A stretch of 38,192 nucleotides of DNA from Oscillospiraceae bacterium (GCA_902788995.1 CADAMO010000008.1:1-38192); one strand, 5' to 3'; positions 14,711-23,215 are shown, counted from the first letter of the stretch. Numbers and translations: made by a program. Notes: generated by a model from the letters alone, not told the origin.

Positions 14711-16858
14711 TTATTGGCTGAACTTTGACGTCTGGCGCTGGGCTTTGATAAGGCCGGCGTAGATGCCGTTCTGCAGCAGCAGGTCACGGTGGGTGCCCAC
14801 CTCGGCGATGCGGCCTTTTTCGATCACCACCAGCCGGTCGGCGTTTTTCAGGGTGGCAAGGCGGTGGGCGATGGCGAAGGTGGTGCGGCCTTTGACGAGA
14901 CGCGCCAGCGCCTCCTGGATCTGCCCCTCCGTCTCCGGGTCGAGGGCGCTGGTGGCCTCGTCCAGAATCAGGATCTCCGGGTTGCGCAGGATCGCACGGG
15001 CGATAGAGACCCGCTGCCGCTCGCCGCCGGAGAGGTTATGGCCGTTCTCCCCCACCACCGTGTTGTAGCCATCCGGCGTTTTCATGATGAAGTCGTGGGC
15101 GTTGGCGGCCTTGGCGGCGGCGATCACCTCCGACGGATCGGCGGTGGGGCGGGCGTAGGCGATATTGTCGTAAATCGTTCCGGCAAAGAGGAAGGTCTCC
15201 TGAAACACCACGCCGATCTTTTCCCGGTAGGCCTGCTGGGACATCTCCCGCAGGTCCACGCCGTTGATCCGGATGCTGCCCTCATCGGTATCGTAAAGAC
15301 GCATGATCAGGTTGATGAGGGTGGATTTGCCCGCGCCGGAGTGACCGACCAGGCCGATCATCTCGCCCTTTTTCACCGTCAGGCTCACGTCCCGCAGCAC
15401 GGGCTCGTAGGGCTTATAGCCGAAGCGGACGTTGTCGAAGACGATGTCGCCGTCAAGATCGCAGGGCTTCACTTCGGCGGCGTCGGTCACGTCCTCCTGC
15501 TCGTCCAGCACCTCGAAGATCTTCAGCAGGCTGGTCTGCACCTCGCCGAGCCTGCGCGGCAGCGAAGAAAGCCAGCGCAGCGGCTGGTAGATATAGGTCA
15601 GGAACAGGGTGAATTCCAACAGCTCACCGGCGGTCATCCTGCCCTCGATGGCAAGCCGGCCGCCCACGATCAGCACGAAGAACTCGCCGATCCCTACCAG
15701 AAACATGAGGAACGGGAAGGTCAGCGCCCAGAAATGCTCGTTGGAGGCGGAGATTCGGGCCAGTTCCGCGCAGGTGCGGTCGAATTTTTCGATTTCACGG
15801 GCTTCGCTGCCGAAGGTCTTCACCACGCGGATGCCCCGGACGATATCGTGCAAAATGGAGTTGGAGCGGGAATCGTACCGCCACTGCTTTTCATAGCGGA
15901 CGTGGATATATTTCCAGAAACGGGAAATGAGGAACGCCACCAGCGGAACGGGGATCACGACAAGGAAGGTCAGCAGCGGGCTGATATTCACAAGGATGGC
16001 GAAGACCACCACGAACATGATGAGCTTTTCCAGCGCGTAGATGCCCTGCTCGGTGATGAAGCTGCGGACCGTCTGGGTGTCCCTTGTGACGCGCTTCATC
16101 AGGTCCCCCGCCGTTTTGCGGCTCATGGAGGAAAGGCTCAGCCGCTGGACCTTATCGTAGACGAGGCCCCGCAGCTCCGCGGCGAAGGCGCAGCTGATCT
16201 TGTTGGACCGGCGCTGGCTGAGGATTCGCAGCGCCTGGGCGGCCAGCTGCGCGACGGCAATGGCCAGCACCGTGAGCCACACGCCCTTCACGCCGCCGCC
16301 CTGTTTAAGGCCTCCGTAGAAATAGGTATCCACCAGCCGCGCGTTCAGCACCGGGACGAGGGTGGAGGCGGCGGAAGCCAAGGTCACCAGCACGGCGGTG
16401 AGGGACATCTGCTTCAGATAGGGCTTGGCTAGCCCCGCGGTGCGGCGGACAAGATAGCCCTTATCCACACAAAAGAGGCACACGTTGAGGCCCTTGGCGT
16501 AGCGCCTGCCGCACTTGGGGCAGACGCGCAGGTCCGCCAGCGACAGCGCCGTGACGCGCCCGGTGGCGATATAGTGGTTGACGACCTTGCAGAACTCCCC
16601 TATCGCCTCTGCCCTTGCCATGGTAAAGCGGCAGATCACAGTATTGTCGGAGGCGTCCGCCGCGCCGTGCTGCGGAACGGCCTCCAGCTGGCCGCAGCCC
16701 ACGTACATGCGGACCGTCAGCTCCCGCAGACCTTCCGCGTGGAAGGAGCGTTCTTCCTGCCCGTCCTGCGCAGCGGTGATAACGCCGTCCTCAAAGGTCA
16801 GCGTGCCGTCCAGCAGGAGGCCTTCCGGCGTCAGGTCAAAGATCACGCGTTCAGCCAT
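14711..16858 (-). CDS. ABC exporter (TMD-NBD) with N-terminal Cys4 domain, component A
   Basis: Half-transporter of the type IV (B-subfamily) exporter fold, 715 residues. An unusual cytosolic N-terminal region of about 140 residues ends in a Cys4 knuckle (Cys113, Cys116, Cys127, Cys130). Six membrane helices span roughly 152-430. The nucleotide-binding domain has Walker A GHSGAGKST (505-513), signature LSGGERQ (609), Walker B ILILDE with catalytic Glu634, and switch His665: all canonical. It lies 14 bases after the DUF1854-like gene and belongs with the second ABC gene (17627-20002), which has a matching N-terminal region. The cargo cannot be read; multidrug, peptide or lipid export are all possible. 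Start supported by GAAAGGAG. Confidence 0.9.
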   Translation of the reverse strand: MAERVIFDLTPEGLLLDGTLTFEDGVITAAQDGQEERSFHAEGLRELTVRMYVGCGQLEAVPQHGAADASDNTVICRFTMARAEAIGEFCKVVNHYIATGRVTALSLADLRVCPKCGRRYAKGLNVCLFCVDKGYLVRRTAGLAKPYLKQMSLTAVLVTLASAASTLVPVLNARLVDTYFYGGLKQGGGVKGVWLTVLAIAVAQLAAQALRILSQRRSNKISCAFAAELRGLVYDKVQRLSLSSMSRKTAGDLMKRVTRDTQTVRSFITEQGIYALEKLIMFVVVFAILVNISPLLTFLVVIPVPLVAFLISRFWKYIHVRYEKQWRYDSRSNSILHDIVRGIRVVKTFGSEAREIEKFDRTCAELARISASNEHFWALTFPFLMFLVGIGEFFVLIVGGRLAIEGRMTAGELLEFTLFLTYIYQPLRWLSSLPRRLGEVQTSLLKIFEVLDEQEDVTDAAEVKPCDLDGDIVFDNVRFGYKPYEPVLRDVSLTVKKGEMIGLVGHSGAGKSTLINLIMRLYDTDEGSIRINGVDLREMSQQAYREKIGVVFQETFLFAGTIYDNIAYARPTADPSEVIAAAKAANAHDFIMKTPDGYNTVVGENGHNLSGGERQRVSIARAILRNPEILILDEATSALDPETEGQIQEALARLVKGRTTFAIAHRLATLKNADRLVVIEKGRIAEVGTHRDLLLQNGIYAGLIKAQRQTSKFSQ

Positions 16859-16872
16859 GAACGTCGCTCCTT

Positions 16873-17406
16873 TCAGTAGAGATAGGGTTCCAGCTTGCGG
16901 CGGCTCTTTTTGTCGATGCGGCCGATATCGCTGATCAGGAACCGGTTGCCGTCCACGTCGGTCAGAATGATCTGATCGTCCGTGCAGCGGATATTCTTGG
17001 CAAGGTCGCGGATGGTGAAGGACATGGGATAATCCCCCACCTTTACGTCAAAGTAGAAGTGGCCCATTTTTTCCTTGATGGCGATGATGGCAGTCACGTC
17101 GGGGCAGAAATACCGCTGGGACAGTTCTTTGCGGATCAGCGCCTGCTGGTCCTCGGGGAAATCCGCCGCATTCTCAATGATGCACAGCTCCTTGCGGTCC
17201 ACATCCGTAATGCAAAGGTAACTCTCCGGCAGGGACAGGGGCAGGGCGCGGGTCAGCACCACGCGGGGGTAGTCCTCTCCGTTGAGGCGCATCCCGAGAA
17301 AGCCGCCCGGTGTTTCGTAAAAGGAGCAGACTGCGGGGGAAACGTATTCCGTGGAGAGGGTTTCGGGGGTAATGGAAGCAGCGGACAGCTGCGTGGATGG
17401 ATTCAT
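16873..17406 (-). CDS. DUF1854-like accessory protein of the ABC system
   Basis: Soluble protein of 177 residues without membrane segments. The sequence, with GFLGMRLNGEDYPRVVLTRALPLSLPESY, then ITDVDRKELCIIENAADF, an ELSQRYFCPDVTAI segment and a C-terminal VDGNRFLISDIGRIDKKSRRKLEPY, is what I know as DUF1854, a domain found next to or fused to ABC transporters, in some bacteria in cyanophycin-associated loci. Role unknown; a regulator or cytosolic partner of the transporter is plausible. It lies between the two ABC exporter genes and starts behind AAGGAGACC. Family call from memory of the motif pattern, so moderate certainty. Confidence 0.7.
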   Translation of the reverse strand: MNPSTQLSAASITPETLSTEYVSPAVCSFYETPGGFLGMRLNGEDYPRVVLTRALPLSLPESYLCITDVDRKELCIIENAADFPEDQQALIRKELSQRYFCPDVTAIIAIKEKMGHFYFDVKVGDYPMSFTIRDLAKNIRCTDDQIILTDVDGNRFLISDIGRIDKKSRRKLEPYLY

Positions 17407-17456
17407 AGTAGGTCTCCTTGTTGAGTTGGCAGTTTGTCGAGATGTTGACCCATGCG

Positions 17457-17606
17457 GTAGCGCGGCACCTCAGTGCCGCTATAAGCACAAACAACTTTTA
17501 TAAATCGTTGCCTTAACGCTCATTATGTAAGAGAAAACGGAAGATAATTCCAAAATCCGTTTCAAAAGTTACTTTTGTCAAGAGCGGCACTGAGGTGCCG
17601 CGCTAC
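17457..17606. mobile_element. 150-bp MITE-like element with REP-type ends inside the ABC operon
   Basis: The outer 24 bases at each end (17457-17480 and 17583-17606) are perfect inverted copies, each starting GTAGCGCGGCACC and itself forming a GCGGCAC-CTCA-GTGCCGC hairpin. Further in, ACAAACAACTTTT and AAAAGTTACTTTTGT extend the inverted repeat imperfectly, and the centre has an ACGGA/TCCGT stem. It is AT-rich within a GC-rich region and carries no gene. No clear target-site duplication is seen. It separates the second ABC gene from the DUF1854-like gene. Confidence 0.7.
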
Positions 17607-17626
17607 CGGGTTGCCCCGATAAATCC

Positions 17627-20002
17627 CTATTTCGCGTCGTCTTCTTCCCCGTCGGGAGGGGCGTCGGGAGGGGCGTCGGAATCGTCGGCGATGCCGACGG
17701 CTTTCAGGGCCTCCTGCTGGATCTTGTACTGGCGGTAGAATTCGCCCTTGCGTTCGATCAGGTCGCGGAAGGGCCCCTGTTCCACGATGGTCCCCTCGCT
17801 GATGACCGCCAGCTCGTCCGCGTCCCGCAGGGTGGAAAGCCGGTGGGCGATGGCAATGGTGGTTCTGCCGTTTTTCAGTTTTGCCAGCGAATTCTGAATA
17901 TTCCGTTCGGTCTCCGTATCCATGGCGGCGGTGGCCTCGTCCAGAATCAGGATCTTCGGGTTCTGGATGATGGTCCGGGCGATGGAGATCCGCTGCCGCT
18001 CGCCGCCGGAGAGCTTCTGACCGCCCGCGCCCACGCGGGTCTCATAGGCGTCCGGCAGTTTCATGATGAAGTCGTGGGCGGAGGCCGCCTTTGCCGCGGC
18101 GATCACCTCATCCATGGAGGCGTCGGGCTTGGCGTAGCGGATGTTGTCCGCGATGGTGCCGATGAAGAGGTAGATATCCTGCGACACCAGGCCGATATTC
18201 CGGCGCAGCTCCGACAGCTTCAGGTCGCGGACGTCGACGCCGTCGATCTTCACGCTGCCCTCTTTCGCGTCGTAGAGGCGGGCGATCAGGTTGGCGATGG
18301 TGGTCTTGCCCGCGCCGGTTTTGCCGACGATCCCCAGCATTTGCCCGGGGTTGATGTGCAGCGACAGCTTTTTGATCACGGGGCGCGCCGGTTCATACTC
18401 AAATTCCAGCTCGTTGATCTCGATCTCGCCCCGCAGGTTTTCAAAGGTCACGGCGTTTTCTTTTTCCGTGATCTCCGGCTCCGCGTCACAGACCTCGAAC
18501 ACGCGCTGGGCGGAATCCGCGCAGCGGGACCACCAGTTGGCGCACCAGGATAAAAACTCCATGGGCTGGCGCAGCATTTCCAGATAGACCACGTAGCTGA
18601 GCAGCGTGCCAGCCGTCATTTTGCCCTGCACCACGTACACGCCGCCCATGCCGAGGATCACGGCGGACAGGATGATGACGGCGGCCTCCACGGAGGGGAT
18701 CAGCGTCGCCTCCGCCAGCGCCAGCTTCAGCTCCGCCCTGCGGTACTTCTCGTTCACGTCGGAAAAGCGGCCAAACTCCTCGTCCTCTTTGGCAAAGGCT
18801 TTGATGACCCGCTGGCCGTTGATGTTGTCGCTGACCATGGAGGAAAGCTTTGAGCGGAAGAGGAAGTTGCCGTGATGCATGCCCCGGAACAGCTTATCGC
18901 CGAAATAGAGCGTAAGGCCGATGAGGGGCACCGCGGCGGTGACGATGAGGGACAGCCGCCAGTTCATGACGAACATGATGATAAGGATGCCGACGACGGT
19001 GGCGGACTCGATGATGATGGAGGGAACGCCCTCGATGAAGAACCAGTAGATGTTGTTGGCGTCCTGAATGATGCGCTCCATCAGGGAGCCGGTCTGCTTG
19101 GAGGAATAGAAATTGACGGAAAGCCGCTGCATGGCGGCAAAGATCTTGACCTTGATATCGTAGGTCACCTGCGGCATGACCGTCGCGGTGACGTACTGCT
19201 GGATCACGGTGAGGACGGTGTTCAGCGCCCGGATGCCGAAGATGGAACCCACCAGCACCCCGAGGGCCTTGAGCAGCTCCGCCGCGGGGGCGCCGTCGGG
19301 ATTGGCGAGAATGTTATCGAACAGCGAGCGGGTGCTAATCTGCGGGATGAACACCGTGACCGCCGCGCTGAGCAGCATGAAAAACAGGATCACCGCGATC
19401 TGGGGCACGTAGCCGCCGAAGAATCTGAACAGCCGGACGGCGGTGGCGGAGTTTTTGCTGCACTTGGGGCAGACCTCCATGCCCGGCGGGCAGGGGCCGC
19501 CGCACTTGCGGCAGCGGTGCTCCGGCTTGCCGTGGGCGTCGGGGGGATGGATCTCCCCCGTCTCCCGATAGGTGTTGAAAACCCTGGCAAAGGTATCGAA
19601 CGCCGCCAGCTTGCCCAGCGTAAAGCGGGCCAGGCTCACCGTCAGGCCGTTTTCCTCGCCGATGAGCCGCCCGGTGGAAACGTAGCGCTCCGTGGAGAGC
19701 TCGGACAGGTCCGTCAACGGGACGGAAGAGATCGTCTCGACCGTGTAGGTCGTTTCCAGCTTTTTGCCGCGCCTTTTCGCCCGGTCCACTTTGGCGGAGC
19801 CGCAGGCGGTATAAAGCCCCTGCGCGTCAAAGCAGAGCCATGCATCCTGAAACGCGCCGTCGTTGTTCATGTCGCCGGAGCAACACCAAAGAAGGCCGTC
19901 GGTGTTCAGACCGGCGGCGTTCAGCGCCGCAAGCAGAGCAGGGGGAAAGGTTCCTTTTTCTTCTTTTCCCGGCCTGTCCGGGAAGGGAGGATGTTGTTTC
20001 AT
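17627..20002 (-). CDS. ABC exporter (TMD-NBD) with N-terminal Cys4 domain, component B
   Basis: Half-transporter of 791 residues. Residues about 30-155 form a soluble domain with a DAWLCFDAQGLYTACG strand pair and a terminal helix (FTLGKLAAFDTFARVFNTYRETG), like the partner's and suggestive of a PH-like fold. A Cys4 knuckle follows (Cys164, Cys167, Cys178, Cys181), then six membrane helices (about 195-480). The nucleotide-binding domain has Walker A GKTGAGKTT (560-568), LSGGERQRISIARTI, ILILDEATAAMD and AHRLSTL, all intact. The C-terminus is an acidic, proline-rich tail with a DAPPDAPPD repeat. No clear Shine-Dalgarno precedes the ATG at 20002, so the exact start is uncertain. First gene of the leftward operon. 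Confidence 0.9.
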   Translation of the reverse strand: MKQHPPFPDRPGKEEKGTFPPALLAALNAAGLNTDGLLWCCSGDMNNDGAFQDAWLCFDAQGLYTACGSAKVDRAKRRGKKLETTYTVETISSVPLTDLSELSTERYVSTGRLIGEENGLTVSLARFTLGKLAAFDTFARVFNTYRETGEIHPPDAHGKPEHRCRKCGGPCPPGMEVCPKCSKNSATAVRLFRFFGGYVPQIAVILFFMLLSAAVTVFIPQISTRSLFDNILANPDGAPAAELLKALGVLVGSIFGIRALNTVLTVIQQYVTATVMPQVTYDIKVKIFAAMQRLSVNFYSSKQTGSLMERIIQDANNIYWFFIEGVPSIIIESATVVGILIIMFVMNWRLSLIVTAAVPLIGLTLYFGDKLFRGMHHGNFLFRSKLSSMVSDNINGQRVIKAFAKEDEEFGRFSDVNEKYRRAELKLALAEATLIPSVEAAVIILSAVILGMGGVYVVQGKMTAGTLLSYVVYLEMLRQPMEFLSWCANWWSRCADSAQRVFEVCDAEPEITEKENAVTFENLRGEIEINELEFEYEPARPVIKKLSLHINPGQMLGIVGKTGAGKTTIANLIARLYDAKEGSVKIDGVDVRDLKLSELRRNIGLVSQDIYLFIGTIADNIRYAKPDASMDEVIAAAKAASAHDFIMKLPDAYETRVGAGGQKLSGGERQRISIARTIIQNPKILILDEATAAMDTETERNIQNSLAKLKNGRTTIAIAHRLSTLRDADELAVISEGTIVEQGPFRDLIERKGEFYRQYKIQQEALKAVGIADDSDAPPDAPPDGEEDDAK

Positions 20003-20056
20003 TGTCGTCTGTTTCTGTTATTATCGTTATCGGAATTCTTTTCAAAGATAGGTAAT

Positions 20057-20085
20057 ATTGTATAACATTAAAGAGAAAAAAGCAA
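20057..20085 (-). promoter_or_regulatory. Promoter of the ABC exporter operon
   Basis: On the minus strand TTGCTT (20080-20085) and TACAAT (20057-20062) with a 17-base spacer. An imperfect palindrome TAATATT-GTAT-AACATTA (20053-20070) covers the -10 and may be an operator. Confidence 0.65.
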
Positions 20086-20123
20086 TGAAGGAATTATGAA
20101 CAAAGGCGGGCGTTTCCTTTTAT

Positions 20124-20160
20124 AAAAAAACGCCCGGGCGGACCTTCCGGAGAAGGCCCG
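20124..20160 (-). terminator. Intrinsic terminator after the alpha/beta hydrolase gene
   Basis: On the minus strand a GC-rich hairpin (GGGCCTTC-TCC-GGAAGGTCC with flanking GC pairs, 20131-20160) is followed by seven Ts (20124-20130). GGGCGTTT/AAACGCCC arms (20108-20135) could form an alternative structure reading the other way. Confidence 0.85.
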
Positions 20161-20195
20161 AACCGGACGGGACCGAAACAGGAAAAACCGGTCGG

Positions 20196-21119
20196 TTACG
20201 GATTGGCGGCAAGGAACGAGAGGGTGACCGCCGCCGCTTCGGCGGCAAGGTTTTCAATGAACATATGCCCACCGCCGGCAACGACGTGATCCACGCTGCC
20301 CTCAGGCAGAGCGGCCCGCAGGTTGACCCGCGCGGCGTCCGAAATCACCTTGTCCTTATCGCCGTTCATGAAGAGAATGGGGCGCATCCGGCTGACCGCC
20401 TCATAATCCGTATTGTTCAGCATGGAGAAATTATAGATGGCGCCAGTGCCGGTGCCCTTGATGCGGAAGGGCGCGATAATAGCCTCCACGTCGTAGTGCA
20501 TCACGTAGTCGAGGTCCTGAATGGCCACGGCCAGCAGCAGCCGCACAAGCAGCGGATTTTTGCCCATCAGCTCCATCATGGGGCCCATGACGGAGGCAAG
20601 GAAATCATTGGAGGTGATACCGGAGGTCTGCGCCGGTACGCCGTCGTTGCCCGACGTGCCGTAGAGCAGCAGGTTTTTCACACTTTCGGGATAGACCTGC
20701 GCCACAGACAGCGCCACGTAGCCGCCCATGGAGTGACCGGCCAGATACCAGGGCTCGTCGGACAGGGCGGTCATCAGGGCGTGAACGATGTCCTCACGGG
20801 GCAGGCGGACGGTCTCTTTCGTCTCGCGGGAGGAAAAGCCGAAATCGGGCAGGTCCACCAGCACGCAGGTGTAGCCGTTTTCCACCAGGATCGCGGACAG
20901 GTTTTCCCAGCTGTAGGTGGATTCCGCAAAGCCGTGGAGCATCATGATCTGCCCCTTGGGAGAGGAGGCCTCCTTCACCCGGTAGTGCAGGCGGTATTCG
21001 CCGTAGTCAAAGAAGGCGCTGTCGGCATAGGGCAGCTCCTGCGGGGCGGCGGCCAGCGCGGGGGCGCACAGCCCGAACAGCATGACGGCGCACAGAATGA
21101 CGCTCAGGATTTTTTTCAT
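20196..21119 (-). CDS. Exported alpha/beta hydrolase
   Basis: Serine hydrolase of 307 residues. A signal peptide covers 1-23 (MKKILSVILCAVMLFGLCAPALA, cleavage after ALA), without a lipobox, so the enzyme is likely released outside the cell. The fold markers are the oxyanion LHGF (61-64), nucleophile elbow GHSMGG with Ser130, acid near Asp254-Asp256 in FMNGDKDKV, and His285 in GGGHMF. Esterase, lipase or C-C hydrolase are possible; the substrate cannot be told. The ATG at 21119 behind GGAGGAG and the signal peptide decide the start over an in-frame longer reading. It has its own promoter although it follows the kinase gene. Confidence 0.9.
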   Translation of the reverse strand: MKKILSVILCAVMLFGLCAPALAAAPQELPYADSAFFDYGEYRLHYRVKEASSPKGQIMMLHGFAESTYSWENLSAILVENGYTCVLVDLPDFGFSSRETKETVRLPREDIVHALMTALSDEPWYLAGHSMGGYVALSVAQVYPESVKNLLLYGTSGNDGVPAQTSGITSNDFLASVMGPMMELMGKNPLLVRLLLAVAIQDLDYVMHYDVEAIIAPFRIKGTGTGAIYNFSMLNNTDYEAVSRMRPILFMNGDKDKVISDAARVNLRAALPEGSVDHVVAGGGHMFIENLAAEAAAVTLSFLAANP

Positions 21120-21159
21120 AGGGACTCCTCCTGTCGGTTGTTTCGGATTTGATATCCAT

Positions 21160-21188
21160 ATTATAACACAGGCCGCCGGATATTTCAA
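21160..21188 (-). promoter_or_regulatory. Promoter of the exported hydrolase gene
   Basis: On the minus strand TTGAAA (21183-21188), 17-base spacer, consensus TATAAT (21160-21165). The -35 box lies inside the perfect hairpin at 21172-21207. Confidence 0.75.
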
Positions 21189-21207
21189 TCAGGAAATATC
21201 CGGCGGC
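21172..21207. terminator. Perfect 15-bp stem-loop after the kinase gene
   Basis: GCCGCCGGATATTTC and GAAATATCCGGCGGC pair perfectly over a six-base loop, just past the histidine kinase stop. No U-tract follows on the minus strand, so it may instead be an mRNA 3' end structure or an operator for the downstream promoter it overlaps. Confidence 0.55.
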
Positions 21208-21218
21208 GAAAAAGAAGA

Positions 21219-22460
21219 TCAGAATAATTTTCGTCCGCTCTTGAATTTTACGGTGAAGACCGTGCCGTTTTCCGCATCGCTGGTCACGCTGACCGTGGCC
21301 TTGTGCAGCTCCGCCAGATTTTTGCAGATGGCAAGGCCCAGGCCGTAGCCGCTGCCGGAGGTGCGGGCCTTATCGGACCGGTAGAACCGCTCGAAGATAT
21401 GGGGCAGGTCCTCCGGCGGGATCACCGCGCCGGTGTTGCGGGTGGAAAGGAAAACGTAATTCTGTTTCCGCGACAGGGAGAAATCCACTTCCCCGCCGAG
21501 CCCCGCGTACTTGACGGCGTTATCCAGCAGGATATGCACGATCTGGTTCAGGGCCGTCTGATCGCCTGTCAGGTGGATACCGCTTTCGATCTGCGAGTGG
21601 ATGGTCACGCCCTTTTCATAGGCGACGGGCTCAAACTGCAGCGCCAGCCGCATGGCCAGATCGGAGAAATCCACGTCGCTGAAGAGCTTGCTCTGGCGCA
21701 TGTTGTCCGTTTTGGCAAGGATCAGCAGCTTTTCCACCAGATCCTTCATATGGGCGGCCTCTTCGTTGGTGCTTTCCACCCATTTGTGCTGCTGCCGGAT
21801 GGTGTCGTCCGGATGGGCCATGAGGATATTGCCGTTGGTCAGGATCACCGTCAGGGGCGTTTTCAGCTCGTGGGAGGCGTCGCCGATGAAGTTCTGCTGC
21901 TGCTCCCACGCCCGCTCCACGGGCTTCATGCTGAGGTTGGAGATGAACAGGTTGATAAGGAACAGGACGAACACGGTGCAGGCGAAGGCGACGCCGCCGG
22001 TCTGCAGCAGACTTTTCACCTGGGAATCATACTGCGCCGTGGAGGTAAAGGCGATATTGCTGCCGAAGGCGTCGTCCGCCCGGTAATAGAACAGCCCGGG
22101 ATCGGAGAGCCTGTCGAATTTTTCATCATTCTCCAGCGCCAGAGTGACGGCCCTGATCAGCACGTCATCTGTCAGGAAGGCGCTGCTGCCCTCGCAGATG
22201 CGCACGGTGTTGCTCATGCTGTCAAATCGGGCCACGCAGATATTGCCGTAATAGATGCCGTAGCCGTCCATATCGCCGGAGTCGATGCTGGGCAGAAAAT
22301 TGAAAGCGCCCGCGTCGGCGCTGTCCTCCAGCACGTTCTGCACGTCGTAGCGGATCTCCAGCGCGATGGCGGCGCAGGCCACGAAATAAAACAGCGCCAC
22401 CACGACGCTGATCAGCACCATGGAAATGGTGACGACCCGTCGTTTAAGCTTTTTGATCAT
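21219..22460 (-). CDS. Sensor histidine kinase, OmpR-partner type
   Basis: Membrane kinase of 413 residues. A first membrane helix (about 8-34) and a second (about 156-174) enclose an extracellular sensor of about 120 residues. The H-box is FIGDASHELKTPLT with phospho-acceptor His197; the ATPase domain shows the N-box (HILLDNAVKYA), a degenerate F region (IFERFYRSDKARTSGSGYG) and the G-box GLGLAICKNLAE. There is no HAMP match that I can call with confidence. The ATG at 22460 overlaps the regulator's end by 17 bases, indicating translational coupling. The signal sensed is unknown. Confidence 0.93.
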   Translation of the reverse strand: MIKKLKRRVVTISMVLISVVVALFYFVACAAIALEIRYDVQNVLEDSADAGAFNFLPSIDSGDMDGYGIYYGNICVARFDSMSNTVRICEGSSAFLTDDVLIRAVTLALENDEKFDRLSDPGLFYYRADDAFGSNIAFTSTAQYDSQVKSLLQTGGVAFACTVFVLFLINLFISNLSMKPVERAWEQQQNFIGDASHELKTPLTVILTNGNILMAHPDDTIRQQHKWVESTNEEAAHMKDLVEKLLILAKTDNMRQSKLFSDVDFSDLAMRLALQFEPVAYEKGVTIHSQIESGIHLTGDQTALNQIVHILLDNAVKYAGLGGEVDFSLSRKQNYVFLSTRNTGAVIPPEDLPHIFERFYRSDKARTSGSGYGLGLAICKNLAELHKATVSVTSDAENGTVFTVKFKSGRKLF

Positions 22461-23133
22461 TGACGCCCACCTCGAGCCTGTAACCGATTTTACGCAGCGA
22501 GACGATCTGCGCGGAGGAAGAGACAAACTCGATCTTCTTGCGCAGGAAGGAGATATAGACCTCCACGTTGTTGTCCACCGCGTTGGAATCATAGCCCCAG
22601 ACCTTGACGATCAGGTCGTCCTTGGTGGTGACCGCGCCGGGATTCTGCATCAGGATCTTCATGATCTCGAACTCTTTGAAGTTCAGGTGGACGCTTTTCG
22701 CGCCGCAGCTCAGGTCGCAGTTGGAGAGATTCAGCTTCAGGTCGCCGAAGGTGACTTCATCCAGCACGACCTCCCCCTGACGGCGGGTCAGCGCGCGGAT
22801 GCGGGCCAGCAGCTCATCCGGCGAAAAGGGCTTGGTCATATAGTCGTCCGCGCCGGAATCCAGCCCCTTGACCTTGTCGGTCACCTGATCCTTTGCCGTC
22901 AGCATCAGGATGGGGGTTGCGATCTTGTTTTTGCGCAGCTCCGCCGCCACGGCGAAGCCGTCCATTTTGGGAAGCATCACGTCGAGGATGATCACGTCGT
23001 AGATGCCGCTGAGGCCGTAATCCAATCCGTCGCGGCCGTCGCCGGCGATATCCACCATATATTTTTTTTCGATCAGGATCTGCGCCAGCGCTTCCGCCAG
23101 ACGCTTTTCATCTTCCACTACCAGTATCTGCAT
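22444..23133 (-). CDS. OmpR-family response regulator
   Basis: DNA-binding regulator of 229 residues. The receiver domain has the acidic pair EDE (7-9), phospho-acceptor Asp51 in IILDVMLPK, the T/S position in LTAKD, and Lys in KPF. The winged-helix output domain covers about 125-225 (GDLKLNLSNCDLSC, KEFEIMKILMQNPG, VDNNVEVYISFLRKKI). It is upstream of and overlapping its kinase. Start behind GGGAGG. The upstream region contains an AT-rich near-palindrome (GACTTAA...TTAATC, 23177-23196) that could be an autoregulatory site. Targets may include the hydrolase downstream or the divergent beta-galactosidase; neither is shown. Confidence 0.95.
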   Translation of the reverse strand: MQILVVEDEKRLAEALAQILIEKKYMVDIAGDGRDGLDYGLSGIYDVIILDVMLPKMDGFAVAAELRKNKIATPILMLTAKDQVTDKVKGLDSGADDYMTKPFSPDELLARIRALTRRQGEVVLDEVTFGDLKLNLSNCDLSCGAKSVHLNFKEFEIMKILMQNPGAVTTKDDLIVKVWGYDSNAVDNNVEVYISFLRKKIEFVSSSAQIVSLRKIGYRLEVGVNDQKA

Positions 23134-23215
23134 AGCACGGTCCTCCCTTGTGTTCTGGTTCTATTGTTTACGAATTGACTTAAATATATCTTAATCACGC
23201 GTAAAAAAAGGAAAA

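Noticed and set aside
19840-19890. Dockerin-like GDMNNDG motif in ABC component B
   Set aside because: Single short match inside a cytosolic N-terminal domain; no second repeat and no exported context.
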